From Alviniconcha marisindica (lineage: Eukaryota; Mollusca; Gastropoda; Provannidae): a stretch of DNA of 64,000 nucleotides. The translations under genes were made by a program, and so were the position numbers. The DNA is taken from the NCBI GenBank assembly GCA_018857735.1, contig JABMCL010001742.1:349501-413500 (forward strand). Direction: 5' to 3'. Positions 12,104 through 21,794 of the stretch are shown here, piece by piece (position 1 is the first letter of the stretch; every line of letters starts with the position of its first letter). Under the pieces are notes generated by a model. It worked only from the letters and a program-made list of their open reading frames with translations, did not search any database and had not been told where the DNA came from.

Positions 12104-15100
12104 TCACACACACATTCACTCTCTCTTTCTCTTTTTGTCTCTTACTTGAGGCAGGCTGGAAACAGTTGGAAGTGTTAGGAGTAAGAGACAGAAAAGGTGG
12201 GGCTTGAGTCACTTATGCACCAGTGCATGAGAAATGTACCCGATGGGCATAAAAATGACTGATTTTGCCAGTATTATGTACATCTGAAACTATTTAGGTT
12301 CAGGAGTCACTAAATTGATGCCACATGATGGCAAAGCCTTGGCTTCGTTTAGCGTGTAGTTGCTAGACAGTTTCAAGCATCAGTTTGCAGTCAGTAGAAT
12401 GTTTGCCAAGTATACAAACAAATAGCTAGGAAGTGTCAAAGATATTCACAAAAGTGATTGCCCACTGTGTCCATGAACTGACAAATCATCATTGAGTGAT
12501 CCCCAGTGTCCATGATTTGACAAATTATTATTGAGTGATTGCCCACAGTGTTCATGATCTAACAAGTCATTGAGTGATTGACCACAGTGTCCATGATCTG
12601 ACAAATCATTATTGAGTGATTGCCCACAGTGTCCATGATCTGACATGTCATCATTGAGTGATTGCCCACAGTGTCCATGATCTGAAATGTCATTATTGAG
12701 TGATTGCCCACAGTGTCCATGACCTGACAAATCATTATTGAGTGATTGCCCACAGTGTCCGTGATCTGACAAATCATTATTGAGTGATCACCCGCAGTGT
12801 CCATGATCTGACATGTCATTATTGAGTGATCTCCCACAGTGTCCATGATCTGACATGTCATTATTGAGTGATCGCCCACAGTGTCCATGATCTGACAAAT
12901 CATTGAGTGATCTCCCACAGTGTCAATGATCTGACATGTCATTATTGAGTGATCGCCCACAGTGTCCATGATCTGACAAATCATTGAGTGATTGCCCAGT
13001 GTCCATGATCTGACAAATTGAGTGATTGCCCACAGTGTCCATGATCTGACATGTCATTATTGAGTGATTGCCCACAGTGTCCATGATCTGACAGATCATT
13101 GAGTGATCACCCACAGTGTCCATGATCTGACATGTCATTATTGAGTGATTGTCCACAGTGTCCATGATCTGACAAATTGAGTGATCGCCCTTTGTCCATG
13201 ATCTGCCAAATCATTGAGTGATCGCCCAGTATCCATGATCTGACATGTTATTAATAATTATTGAGTGATTGCCCACAGTGTTCATGATTTAACAAGTCAC
13301 TGAGTGATTGCCCACAGTGTCCATGATCTGACAAATCAGTGAGTGACTGCCCACAGTGTCCATAATCTGACAAATCATTATTTTAGTGATTGCCCAGTGT
13401 CCATGATCTGACAAATCATTACGTACTTTTTGAAACTGTTATCTGGCTTTGTTTATTGGGAATATGAAATGTATTACATTCCTTACTTCCTAAAGTTGCT
13501 TAGCTTTTTGACTTGAGTGTACGACTGCACTGTAGTAGTATGTATATTGCCCATTGTTATTAGCTGTTATTATTATTACTATGGTACTGCATTGCCCATT
13601 ATTATTATTATTGTGCAGGTGGAGCCGTCACAGGGCAGTGAACTACATTGTGGATCAAGCCATGATGGACTACCAGACTGTGATGAATGAAGTCAACCGT
13701 TACATCACCTGGCCAGGACAGGTACGCCTTAAAAAAAATGTCTGCTGAATCCTCAACCAAAAAGCACACTTACTTTAAGACCATTTCTTTCTGAAACCAG
13801 TCCCATCATATTTCTGTGTAAATGGAATCAGCTGGATGAGCGTGGGTGAAGTTTAAGGCATGGACTGGTCCCTGTGGAAGGCTGTCAGCACCATCTGCTC
13901 TGATCTTCTTGCAGTCTTGTATGTGAACATACAGTAGCAAACACTGAGGCACATGTTTTTACGGCTTCTTGCAGTCTTGTATGTGAACAGAATAGCAAAC
14001 ACTGAGGCACATGTTTTACTCCATAGCTTCTTGCAGTCTTGTATGTGAACATACAGTAGCAAACACAGAGGCACATGTTTTTACTCTACGGCTTCTTGCA
14101 GTCTTGTATGTGAACATACAGTAGCAAACACTGAGGCACATGTTTTTACTCTATGGCTTCTTACAGCCTTGTATGTGAACGTACAATAGCAAACACTGAG
14201 GCACACGTTTTTACTCCACAGCTTCTTGCAGTCTTGTATGTGAATGTACAATCGCAAAGACAGGCACATGTTTTTACTCTACGACTTCTTGCAGTCTTGT
14301 ACCTGAACATACAATAGAAAACACTGAGGCGCATGTTTTTACTCTATGACTTTTTGCAGTCTTGTACATGAACATACAATAGCAGACACTGAGGCGCATG
14401 TTTTACTCTACGGCTTCTTGCAGTCTTGTATGTGAACATACAATAGCAAACACTGAGGTGCATGTTTTACTCTCCAGCTTCTTTCAGTCTTGTATGGGAA
14501 CATACAATAGCAAACACTGAGGCACATGTTTTATTCCATGGCTTCTTGCAGTCTTCTTCCATTGTGGATAAGATCAAGACTGCTGTCAAGCTCATGTAAC
14601 ATAGCTGTGGGCCCATATGTATTCGGAGCAATTAGCCTCTTTAATCACATTTGTCTTCTAAGCGGCAGCATTTGTGGACTGCAGATAAGACTATCTGGCT
14701 GGCCTAAACTTGTTTAGAGTTATAGATTAATTTTTCAATGTTTAAGCAACCTAAACACTCATAAAAATTGGTGGCTCTGATGCTGCTGTTACAGACAGGG
14801 GTTGCTATTAAGGGGAAAACAATACACTTATAGTTACACAGATCGACACCATCCCAAATACCAGTGAAGACCACAAATTATTAAAACCAATGAAGACCAC
14901 AGTATTATTCGTGAAAAGTTTGATTCATACATCAAGACACACCACGAACAACACATATGGTGCAGAGGAGACAGGGAAATCTTGAATGGGCAGGGGTCAT
15001 TGGGTCATTGACACCTGCTACAGTCAAATTGAACTTTGACTGAGCTGTGAACTTGAAACTGAAAAGGCTGTAATGCAGTGCCCAATCGATTTTGAGTTTT

Positions 15101-16490
15101 CAGTGTCACATGTATTGCATTGTTGGTAACACAAGGGACTTTTCCTTATCTAAAAGTAAACACAAAGGAATGGTTATTTTGGAGACTGTTGACGACTGGT
15201 ACGAAATGAGAGCCAGACTTATGGACTGTTTAGCAGAAAATCAGGATTTGGGGCGATCTGCCTTTAACTCTGTTTGTTCATCATACCATGAAACGTACCA
15301 TGAAAAATATGGGCACATTTTATTTCAAGGCTCCTTGCAGGCAATTGCAAAGTGATACTGTCTTGGTCATGTTTTATTTGAGTGAGTTTTCAGTATAATG
15401 TTTGCTAGCATTTGTCTTGTTTACTTCAACCAGGCGTGCGCGTACAAAGTTGGTGCACTCAAACTCTGGGAGCTGCGGCACAAAGCTGAAAAAGAACTTG
15501 GTGAGTTTGGGAGACCATGCCTCGGGGTCGCAACACCTTTTAGAACTTGCTCACATCAAGCGCAGCATCATGAAACTAATTTTTAGGTAAGACATCTGAG
15601 CACTAGGTCAGTCTCACTGATGTCTTTCACTGTTTTTCACAGTCCTCCAAAGGTAAGCGTGCAGTGCGATCCATGCTTTGGCTGCTTCGTGCCTATCGCA
15701 TGGATTTAGATACATGGTCTGTGCGTGACTGCATTTGATGTTTTAGTGTGGGATTAGGTCAGCTGTCTTATTCAGGCAAGACTGATGCTGGGATGGTGTA
15801 TTGGGGCCATGAATTAAACCTTTGTAAGTGATCACAAGTGAGTTTCTCACTTGGTTCTTTCTAAAAACCAGCAAAAAAACACATCTCAGGTCAAAAACTA
15901 AATTAATGACCAAAGATATGCATGCATGCATGCACGTATGCACGTATACATGCACACACGCACGCACGCATGCGCGCGCACACACACACACACACACACA
16001 CATACAGAGTAGCACACATACAGAGTAGCACACACACACACACAGTAACACACACACAGTAACACATACAGAGTAACACACACACACATACACACAGTCA
16101 CACATACACACAAACACACACACACAGGTGAAAAGTTTGACATTTCAGTGATGAGTAAGGCCAGTAGCTGGCAAGGCGTTCTTGATGTTTGGATCTTTTG
16201 CCTCATTGTTCTTCTGACTCCTCGTTCTTCATGCACCAGGTGACAAGTTTGACATCCGAGCATTCCACGACACCATCCTGAAATGTGGTGCCGTTCCTCT
16301 CCGTGTGCTGCAAACCATTGTGGAGGATTTTATCGAGGAAGTGGGCCCCCCGCCGCCACAGCCACCACCTGCGGACTCCACAAACAACGGGGAGGACGAG
16401 TCTGTTGATGACAAGGGCGATCAAGGACATGACGAGGTTGGTGAAAAGCAGGAGATCAACGAGAACAACGGAGATGGAGGCGACTCTTGA
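1..16490 (+). CDS. DUF885 family putative zinc-peptidase-like protein (5' partial, 15 exons)
   Basis: The exons are 1-130 (frame from base 3), 437-566, 1754-1822, 3247-3353, 3794-3878, 4194-4445, 4715-4809, 6711-6827, 8097-8157, 8808-8918, 10666-10730, 11763-11834, 13619-13721, 15434-15500 and 16240-16490 (stop 16488-16490). All junctions are GT-AG and phases match, giving 570 residues with the N-terminus outside the window. Seen: [10 protein letters not shown] at about 339-348, [13 protein letters not shown] from 385 (split by the 8918/10666 junction), [13 protein letters not shown] near 420-434, [14 protein letters not shown] near 459-472, and [10 protein letters not shown] from 489. These are the conserved blocks of DUF885, a mainly bacterial family with a metallopeptidase-like fold; the HE..PGHH and EGW..Y.E residues are the probable metal site. 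Substrate is unknown. The C-terminal 45 or so residues are a Pro-rich then acidic low-complexity tail. No signal peptide can be judged because the start is missing. Confidence 0.9.
740..812. repeat. Dispersed repeat, copy 1 of a 'TTGGTGTTTTACGCC' family
   Basis: An intronic segment with TTGGTGTTTTACGCC followed by CAGCCATTGTGGTTATATCAGG. It closely matches 45405-45470, and its first part recurs in the opposite orientation at 1096-1135 and 58645-58682. This identifies a dispersed element end, probably SINE-derived; the family name is not known to me. Confidence 0.6.
1096..1136. repeat. Dispersed repeat end, inverted relative to 740-812
   Basis: GGTTGACTGGGCGTAAAACA is the reverse complement of the 45405 element end and nearly identical to 58647-58666. 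It sits about 300 bases from an oppositely oriented copy (740-812), so the two may bound a single insertion in the intron between 566 and 1754. Confidence 0.5.
1437..1562. repeat. Dispersed repeat with local duplication ('CGCACTATTCTCTGCTC')
   Basis: Two imperfect copies about 65 bases apart of CTATTATTATTGGTCA followed by ATCGCACTATTCTCTGCTC. The second half is related to 11220-11290 and 61420-61460, which read ATATAGCGCTATTCTC and then GAGCAGACCCACTGCA. This is a dispersed repeat family of the host genome in an intron. Confidence 0.55.
1945..2150 (-). mobile_element. Degraded retroelement 3' tail with embedded CA microsatellite
   Basis: The segment has ACAAGGTGGGAGCACAGGGTGC, a (CA)n run at about 2013-2040, then CACAGCTGTGAAAAAGACGA and TTATTGAACAGG. 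The same blocks in the same order occur at 17515-17860, where they lie 3' of a recognisable LINE C-terminus on the minus strand. Called a 3'-end fragment of that element by comparison only. Confidence 0.55.
2290..3285 (+). repeat. About 108-bp minisatellite made of a splice acceptor plus the start of exon 3247
   Basis: Copies starting near 2804, 2913, 3021, 3130 and 3238 are spaced 108-109 bases. Each holds GTAATTCAG followed by GAGTAAGCGCTGAGCCAGAT and GGAAAAGCTGATC, matching the real acceptor and first 37 or so bases of the exon at 3247. Older, more diverged copies lie at about 2296, 2404, 2500, 2593 and 2700. Decoy copies in the homogeneous part read GAG TAA, an in-frame stop that the real exon lacks. 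Confidence 0.85.
3434..3490. repeat. (GT)n microsatellite
   Basis: An uninterrupted GT run in the intron after exon 3247-3353. The surrounding intron to 3793 shows nothing else recognisable. Confidence 0.95.
3960..4215 (+). repeat. About 55-bp array of the acceptor and start of exon 4194
   Basis: Five copies of TTATCCACAG followed by (A/G)TGTACATAAAGAAGG, with AG ends at 3976, 4032, 4087, 4140 and 4193; spacing falls from 57 to 53. Only the last continues into the exon 4194-4445. The decoys diverge after about 22 exon bases into GGAGACTGATGTAAGATGA, which puts an in-frame TGA into the one starting at 4141. Confidence 0.9.
4606..4690 (+). mobile_element. tRNA-derived SINE fragment
   Basis: TTGCTCAGTGGTAGAATGCC resembles a pol III A box, and GGCTTGATCC, 33 bases on, resembles a B box. 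The flanks do not pair as an acceptor stem, so this is read as a SINE head and not a working tRNA gene. It lies in the 270-base intron before exon 4715. Confidence 0.5.
5057..5547. mobile_element. Foldback/MITE-like element with terminal inverted repeats
   Basis: The left end CCAGTAAACATGCTGGATCC and the right end GGATCCAGTATGTTTACTGG are inverted copies with one or two mismatches, about 490 bases apart. The interior is rich in TGGATCC and GGCCAG motifs in both orientations, suggesting extended self-pairing. No open reading frame for a transposase is seen and no clear target-site duplication was found by eye. It sits in the intron between 4809 and 6711. Confidence 0.6.
5830..6570 (+). repeat. 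52-bp minisatellite in an intron
   Basis: About twelve copies of a unit with GAATAGCCTAGGCACT, ATGTATGTAACC and GTCAACAGTAAATTGAG. The last copies are broken up by a separately duplicated pyrimidine-rich block (ACCCTCCCTTTTCTTTCTAG, near 6471 and 6582). It does not contain sequence of exon 6711. Confidence 0.9.
6925..7050. repeat. Dispersed repeat shared with 20690-20900
   Basis: Blocks such as GCTAAAGCA, GGTGGATTCC, AACA and CAAGTAATG recur in order at 20710-20775. Weak similarity judged by eye. The rest of this intron up to 7600 is AT-rich with a short duplicated block (AATATTAATACCATCAGCC, near 7499 and 7579). Confidence 0.4.
7665..7880. repeat. Compound (CA)n / AGCACA microsatellite array
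   Basis: CA runs of varying length are regularly broken by AGCACACA. The open frames on the minus strand here (Cys-Val repeats) come only from the dinucleotide repeat. Confidence 0.95.
8160..8740 (+). repeat. About 43-50-bp minisatellite starting just after the donor of exon 8097-8157
   Basis: Around a dozen copies of TTTGGAGGGAGTCATTTATG, then CTGATGGTGGTCATATAATT. The array starts within about 30 bases of the donor at 8158 and ends in a poly-G run at 8740-8759. The unit does not include exon sequence. Confidence 0.9.
8935..9720 (+). repeat. Diverged distal part of the exon-10666 minisatellite
   Basis: Irregular 45-68-base units with GGGGAGGAGGTG, GTGTATGATGTCAGGTTGAT and TACTTTGTTGCTGCTGTGG. 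They share the TATGATGTCAG core with the array at 9720-10690 but most lack the CAG acceptor, so this looks like the older, decayed half of one array. Confidence 0.85.
9720..10690 (+). repeat. 64/68-bp minisatellite made of the acceptor and start of exon 10666
   Basis: Around a dozen or more near-identical units run TTTGTTGTTGCAG, GGGTGGGGTCTGTAGGGAAG, AGGTGGGAGTGTATGATGTCAG and GTTTGATGATGTAC. Two unit lengths occur, 68 and 64, differing by a missing ATGA. The real exon starts GGGTGGGGTCTGTACAGTGAG at 10666; decoys read CTG TAG, an in-frame stop, where the exon reads CTG TAC. Confidence 0.95.
11220..11425. repeat. Dispersed repeat shared with 61415-61610 and 44820-44930
   Basis: ATATAGCGCTATTCTC, GAGCAGACCCACTGCA, CATGGCTGGTGCCAC and TGCACC occur in the same order at 61425-61600. 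The second half matches 44840-44905 inverted. Probably a SINE or LINE tail family in the intron between 10730 and 11763. Confidence 0.65.
11970..12135. repeat. Two (CA)n microsatellites with a CT-rich tail
   Basis: CA runs at about 11983-12015 and 12059-12110, linked and followed by TCTCTC tracts. Downstream to 12440 the intron has no recognisable content. Confidence 0.95.
12455..13425. repeat. About 42-bp minisatellite in an intron
   Basis: About 22 copies of TCCATGATCTGACAAATCAT, TATTGAGTGATTGCCCACAGTG, with length variants lacking TTATTGAG or other short blocks. The open frames on the minus strand are repeat translations. The next exon (13619) is not part of the unit. Confidence 0.92.
13900..14560 (+). 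repeat. About 63-bp minisatellite carrying acceptor-like CTTCTTGCAG
   Basis: About eleven copies of CTTCTTGCAGTCTTGTATG, TGAACATACAGTAGCAAACA and CTGAGGCACATGTTTTTAC. Each has a good acceptor-like pyrimidine-AG, but none matches an exon of the gene: exons 13619-13721 and 15434-15500 join directly in phase and match the family. It may derive from a lost or alternative exon. Confidence 0.9.
14570..15433 (+). other. Intron sequence without recognised content
   Basis: About 860 bases of unique-looking intron. An 87-residue open frame at 15092-15355 has no recognised similarity, no splice logic and is not needed for the DUF885 reading frame, so it is not called as a gene. Confidence 0.5.
15915..16160 (+). 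repeat. CA-rich microsatellite ending in a decoy acceptor/exon start
   Basis: CATG and CA repeats run from about 15915 to 16127. They end in CACACAG followed by GTGAAAAGTTTGACATTTCAG, a degraded copy of the true exon start at 16240 (CACCAG, then GTGACAAGTTTGACATCCGAG), 112 bases upstream of it. Confidence 0.75.
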
Positions 16491-16970
16491 AACTGCAGGG
16501 TGTGCATTGTGTGAAGGTAGCGGCTACCTTCACGGCGCTGTTCGGGTACTGACTTTACCATCGCAGGGACCCTGGGACGATGCGCTCGACCTTCCAGTTT
16601 GTCTTGTCCCTCAGAGCCATCAGTTCACGTGCAGCAATACTTTTGAGGCAGTGGAATAGGCACCTGCGCTTGCCTCCCTCATCAGAAACTGCTTTCAGGT
16701 GTATGTATAGGCAGGAGCAGGGTATGGACATTGTTAGTGCCTGAAGGTTATCAGCAGCAAAAATTATATGGTGATAATGTCTCCTTTTTTTTTGGTGTGT
16801 GTCTGGGAAAGCAGTCAACTTCCTGGAATGGAAGCTAGGCTATGCTCAGCAGCAGGGGCTGGAGATGGGGGGGGGGGGGGGGGGGGGGGGGGGAGAGACA
16901 AGTGTAATTCTGTGTCTAGGTTGGATGGTTGGTCAGGACACAAATAAAGGGAAAAGTTGACGGTTGGAGG
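16491..16970 (+). other. 3'UTR of the DUF885 gene with a 27-base G run
   Basis: It follows the stop at 16488-16490 and contains an uninterrupted run of 27 G at 16867-16893 shortly before the first AATAAA. The mRNA end is inferred from the signal only. Confidence 0.55.
16943..16948 (+). terminator. Candidate polyadenylation signal of the DUF885 gene
   Basis: AATAAA, the first after the stop codon, 453 bases downstream. A second AATAAA at about 18130 lies beyond a LINE fragment and is less likely. Confidence 0.5.
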
Positions 16971-17499
16971 CATTTAATGACCTTGGAGGCCTTGCAGGAA
17001 TACATTGGTGCCGCACGTCCACTATTTTGGTAAAGAAAGAGAGCGAAGTATCACTGTTACCCTACCTCACTGTGCTAGCCAGCTGCTTTTACCGTGTCTT
17101 GTCATTGTTGTAGTTTACAGACTGTTTCTCATCAGAATGTGTCAGATGTCTAGCCTTTCAGGACCAAAGGTGACTTCATCCCTTTCATAATGATTAATAA
17201 TAATAATAATTGTCTGACCTAGGCAACCAACATTGTAATGGTCCCCACCAGGATCAGATTTTTGTTTTAAAACCCCCTCTGCTTTCTGCTTAGCGTTGTG
17301 GGCCAAAAATCAGATTGGGGGGGGGGGGGGGGGAGCGGAGCAGAACTAATGCACCTATTAGGCTCTTTACGAAGGGAGAAGGACTTTCTTATCTCTCTCT
17401 TCCTTCCCTCCGATTTACTCTGTTTATGGTCTTCTAGATCTAAATGTAATGCCTTACTCAAAATTGTTTGCTGGTTTTTTGTATGCTTCAGCCTAAATA

Positions 17500-17687
17500 A
17501 TAATAGGATACCATGCAAGGTGGGAGCCCAAGGTGCTTTACACACATGCACGCACGCATGCACACATGCACGCACACACACATACCACACACACACACAC
17601 GCTTGCACACACACACACAGACATACGCACAGACACACACACATTCGCACACACACACACAGACATACGCACAGACACACACACACA

Positions 17688-17735
<48 letters not shown>

Positions 17736-18100
17736 AACAGATGGGAGGGTAGATGCAGCTGTGAAAAGACAGTTTAGAAATGGTTATTGATCAGGCGAGT
17801 TGAGACCCGTTTTGAAATAAGTTTAGAAATGGTTATTGATCAGGCGAGTTGAGACCGGTTTTGAAATAAGAATCAGAGTGGCAGAGTGCTGGAGGCAAAC
17901 TGTTCCAAACAGATGGGCCAGTGTAACTGTAAGAAAACGATCTGTCACCAGCCTTTTTTTGTTTACATGAGGGATAAAAAAGGTCCAGGTGTTCAGTGCT
18001 TTCAGCGTTGGATGATTTCAGTGCGGAAGATGACATCGAGTCAGCAAGAGAGTGGTGGTGGCTTAGTGAAAAGGCTGCCCAAGCCTAGATGAACTTCCAT
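17500..18100 (-). mobile_element. Non-LTR retrotransposon (LINE) 3' fragment with (TG)n 3'UTR
   Basis: The minus strand from about 18036 to 17833 reads GDRSFSYSYTGPSVWNSLPP and then ALCHSDSYFKTGL, the conserved C-terminal stretch of jockey/CR1-like reverse-transcriptase polyproteins (pattern F-S-x-x-GP-x-WNSLP). It is followed on the minus strand by a 3' tail and a compound CA microsatellite (17540-17733). TTATTGATCAGGCGAGTTGAGACC is duplicated at 17783 and 17834. The copy is 5' truncated and dead. Confidence 0.75.
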
Positions 18101-18329
18101 GGGGACCCAGAGCAGAGGTGCAAGCTTAAATAAAAATGTAGAACATTTGCAGATTCTCTCATTTGCTTCAATATTAAGGCAACAGAAATAACGTTTTTGC
18201 TTTGAATTTGAGCTCCTTCATGCTGGTTTGCTCTGTGCCATTGAAGAAAGGAAAGAGGGTTTTTGGTTTCACTTCTGCCATGCATGCCGACCTTGTTTAC
18301 ACAGAATACCAGGCACAAAACGGTGCTCA

Positions 18330-19660
18330 TGGCTGCGTTTTTGTGAATTTTAGATGTTGAATTTTAAGAAGCTAGACTGTAAAAATGACTGAAAAAAATG
18401 CAGTCAATCTGTTTTGGACTTGTGTGCAAAAATATAAGTATATATGTAATGATCATTTTTTCTCAAACTTTCCATAACTATAACCTTGCTTGGGGTCCAC
18501 AGATTTATGCAAAAGTTTGATGACCTTGACCTTTTTCAAGGTCACAGGTGTCTGAAACATAAACTACAAATTGTGTTTTTTAAGGTTCTTGTCCAGAAAT
18601 ACATTAAAAAGGTCATGCATAAATATTCCTTGTGTGACTGGTGTATGTAAAGAAGATAATTAGCACATCTTTTCCATGTTTTTTTGTGCACTTGGATGTG
18701 AGTGTAGGTGCCTCTTCCTTTATAGGGTTTGTGATGCTTCTCTGCTTGGGTCTCTTTTTAATGATTCCTTTTTGCAAAATGTCAGTTTCCGTGAAGTGGG
18801 TTTCACTTTGCTGGTGCGATGTTGAGGTAATGGCCTATCCGCCAATGGTCCCGGAAACTACAGTTAGACTATCAAACTTTTCCATTCCCTGAAGTTGCCG
18901 TCAGTGATGAAACAGGTCAGTCTGTTCAGATGGGTGTACTGTTTAGTGCTGTTGTGTTAAAGACAGGAATGAACTGTTGTGTGTCAGTGTCCATGTTAGT
19001 TTTGTTTTTAGTCAGCATCATCCACCAGGTTTTTCCGTAAATGGTCCTTGGGGACAAAAAAGGCCATTTGTCAACAGCCCATGCAAGGAAATCTGCTGGC
19101 GTTCGTTGACCAGGTTCCATTGGTTTGTTTGGACCACCTGTAGTTACTGTTCTTTTTTCTTTCTTTCTGGTTTACTTCAGCAACGTAGGACTTTGCTAGC
19201 TTGCGGAGTTGTTGTCCAGGTGTGCCCGAGCCACCTTGTGGGCCCAGGGGAAGTCATCTGCAGCTGATCTGCGTGTGTTAAAATCCCTCCGCGACATGCT
19301 CTGCCCCAACAAGCCAGGCAGTATGCAGCAAAATCACTGAGCACGTTGTACATAGCTGCTTCTCTTTTTTTCCTTCTTAGTTGTCATTATAATGAGTGTT
19401 GTTTGTTCAGAATCAGCAGTTTGAATGTGCAGGATGTTATTCTTAGCATTTTCTTTTGACGTTTTTGATTTACAGCATCCGTTTTCTCCAGGCAGCAATA
19501 TACTGATGAGTTTCGTATTGATCTGGTTGATGAGCAAATGTACATGAATTATTAACGCAGTATCCATATGTAACGTGAGGAGGAAAGGTATATCTGCATA
19601 TGTTTTAACATGCAGTCGTTTTGTGTATGTGTATGTTTGGCTGAACGTCTGAACATGTTT
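18330..19660. other. Intergenic sequence, nothing recognised
   Basis: AT-rich, no spliced or unspliced coding signal that I can support, no repeat array. Confidence 0.5.
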
Positions 19661-19664
19661 GGCA

Positions 19665-20480
19665 ACCCAGAAGTGGTACTGAGGTATTCAGTGGATGGTG
19701 CAGGCAAGACAAGTGGTGCTGAGGTATCCAGTAGATGGTGCAGGCAAGACAAGTGGTGCTGAGGTATCCAGTAGATGGTGCAGGCAAGACAAGTGGTGCT
19801 GAGGTATCCAGTAGATGGTGCAGGCGAGACAGAAGTGGTGCTGAGGTATCCAGTAGATGAAGCAGGCGAGACAGAAGTGGTGCTGAGGTATCCAGTAGAT
19901 AAAAAGCAGGCGAGACAGAAGTGGTGCTGAGGTATCCAGTAGATGAAGCAGGTGAGACAGAAGTGGTGCTGAGGTATCCAGTAGATGGAGCAGGGAGACA
20001 GAAGTGGTGCTGAGGTATCCAGTAGATGAAGCAGGCGAGACAGAAGTGGTGCTGAGGTATCCAGTAGATGGTGCAGGCGAGACAGAAGTGGTGCTGAGGT
20101 ATCCAGTAGATGAAGCAGGCGAGACAGAAGTGGTGCTGATGTATCCAGTAGATGGTGCAGGCAAGACAAGTGGTGCTGAGGTATCCAGTAGATGAAGCAG
20201 GCGAGACAGGCGAGACAGAAGTGGTGCTGAGGTATCCAGTAGATGAAGCAGGCGAGACAGAAGTGGTAGTGAGGTATCCAGTAGATGGTGCAGGCGAGAC
20301 AGAAGTGGTGCTGAGGTAGCCAGTAGATGAAGCAGGCGAGACAGAAGTGGTGCTGAGGTATCCAGTAGATGGTGCAGGAGAGACAGAAGTGGTGCTGAGG
20401 TATCCAGTAGATGAAGCAGGCGAGACAGGCGAGACAGAAGTGGTGCTGAGGTATCCAGTAGATGAAGCAGGCATAACAAG
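19665..20480. repeat. 39/42-bp minisatellite (intergenic)
   Basis: About 20 copies of GAGGTATCCAGTAGATG, (GT/AA)GCAGGCGAGAC, AGAAGTGGTGCT. Two interspersed variants (GGTGCAGG and GAAGCAGG) and a three-base indel give units of 39 and 42 bases, both multiples of three. This explains the 200-290-residue open frames on the minus strand. Confidence 0.95.
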
Positions 20481-20689
20481 CAGTTGAGGACTGCCTCCCT
20501 CATCACAGACTGCCTGCCATGAACGGTCTCCCTACCCCATGTTCACACACTCCCCTCACCTCTGCGGATCAGAGATGTGTAGTCCACGTTCCTAGAGGGT
20601 TCCAAGGTGCCAATCACCCAGAGGCCTTCAGCCAATCAGAAAGTCAGAAATAATACTCTGCTGGAAAAGCTTGAAGCTAAGGGTTTGGC

Positions 20690-20900
20690 GCTGTGGCTGA
20701 ATCAGAGGCTAAAGCACAGCACCGGCCGCAGAGTGAAAGTTGGGTGGATTCCAAACAATGCTTTCAAAGTAAGTTCAGGTTCATGTTCACTGATGATGAG
20801 AGATAGCATCTGCAATCCGCTGAGGCATGTTAACATTCACTGAGATGGTGGATTGGGAGTGGAATCAGCCTGCACTCCAGCAGTCAGCACAGTACCGCGT
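20690..20900. repeat. Dispersed repeat related to 6925-7050
   Basis: CTAAAGCACAGCA, GGGTGGATTCC and AAAGTAAGTTCAGG match blocks in the DUF885 intron copy. No function assigned. Confidence 0.4.
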
Positions 20901-21114
20901 GGTGGCTAGACCAAGGCTGAATTCAGTGTTCAGATGATGATAACAGTACTTCTACACACACTGCCCCATCTCGCTGGAGCTTTGAGCGATTTCTGTAGTA
21001 TACTTTCAGTGATAGAAAATCCTTTATAGAACATTAAAAACTAACCAGTCAGAATTAAAACAAAATCTACCAAATTTACCCATGCACTTACTGGGGTCTA
21101 TGCGGTCATACAAG

Positions 21115-21270
21115 CACACAAACACATGCACATGATCAGTTGTATAACTGAAACAGGTGAGTTTATGGGCAGATTTGAATGAAGGAGCAGATTCTGATCT
21201 TGCTGTGGAGGGGCTATTTCAGAGAGTGGGTACAGAGTATGAAAAGGCACATTGGCCGTTGGTTTTGGTG
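21115..21270 (-). mobile_element. Degenerate LINE C-terminus
   Basis: The minus strand near 21253-21150 reads AFSYSVPTL, a stop, then NSP and SAPSF, resembling the GPxxWNSLP region of the fragment at 17833-18036, with a stop and frameshifts. A short CA-rich tail follows, as in the other copies. Confidence 0.5.
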
Positions 21271-21794
21271 TGCACAGGAGAAATTTCATGCATACGAGTA
21301 TTGGCAGAAGAGAGCATTGATGAGAAGGTGTGAAATCTAAAGTATGTCAACCAGGTGCTGATTGCCAGAAGAAGTACTACAGTTAAAGCAAAGAGAGCAA
21401 ACTGTGCATAGAGTTCTTGCAGCTAAACAACATCTTTGTCATGGTTTGCTCAGACAGGAACTGTGGTAATTCAGATGTATGCTGCTGTGTGCTGAACGTT
21501 CTCCATGGGGCCACAGATCTTCTCCCTCACCGCTGTGTCATCAGGCCAGGTTTCTGCTCAGGTTCTGGTGGGTCTGACTGTCCTGCAAAAACTGGTGCAT
21601 GCCCCATAATTGGTGACAACAACAAAATAAATGTGATTTGCCTGATTCGATTGCAGCTCATCACCTGTCACATGTGAACATGCTACTTGAAAGTTTTGTT
21701 CATAATAGCTACCAGTGTTCTTCTTCTTCCGTACAGTGTCCAGTTTCAACATTGTGAAGACTGACCCTTTTAGCGCATGCTGGGTTATTTCAGT

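Noticed and set aside
12446..13165. Repetitive minus-strand frames ([14 protein letters not shown])
   Set aside because: 42-base intronic minisatellite translated.
12455..13425. CRISPR-like spaced repeats
   Set aside because: Contiguous tandem units with no unique spacers, in a eukaryotic intron.
15092..15355. 87-residue open frame in a DUF885 intron
   Set aside because: No recognised similarity or repeat support, no splice sites in phase; not needed for the protein.
19552..20506. Open frames of 205-289 residues in all minus-strand frames
   Set aside because: The 39/42-base repeat unit has no stops; no unique sequence supports a gene.
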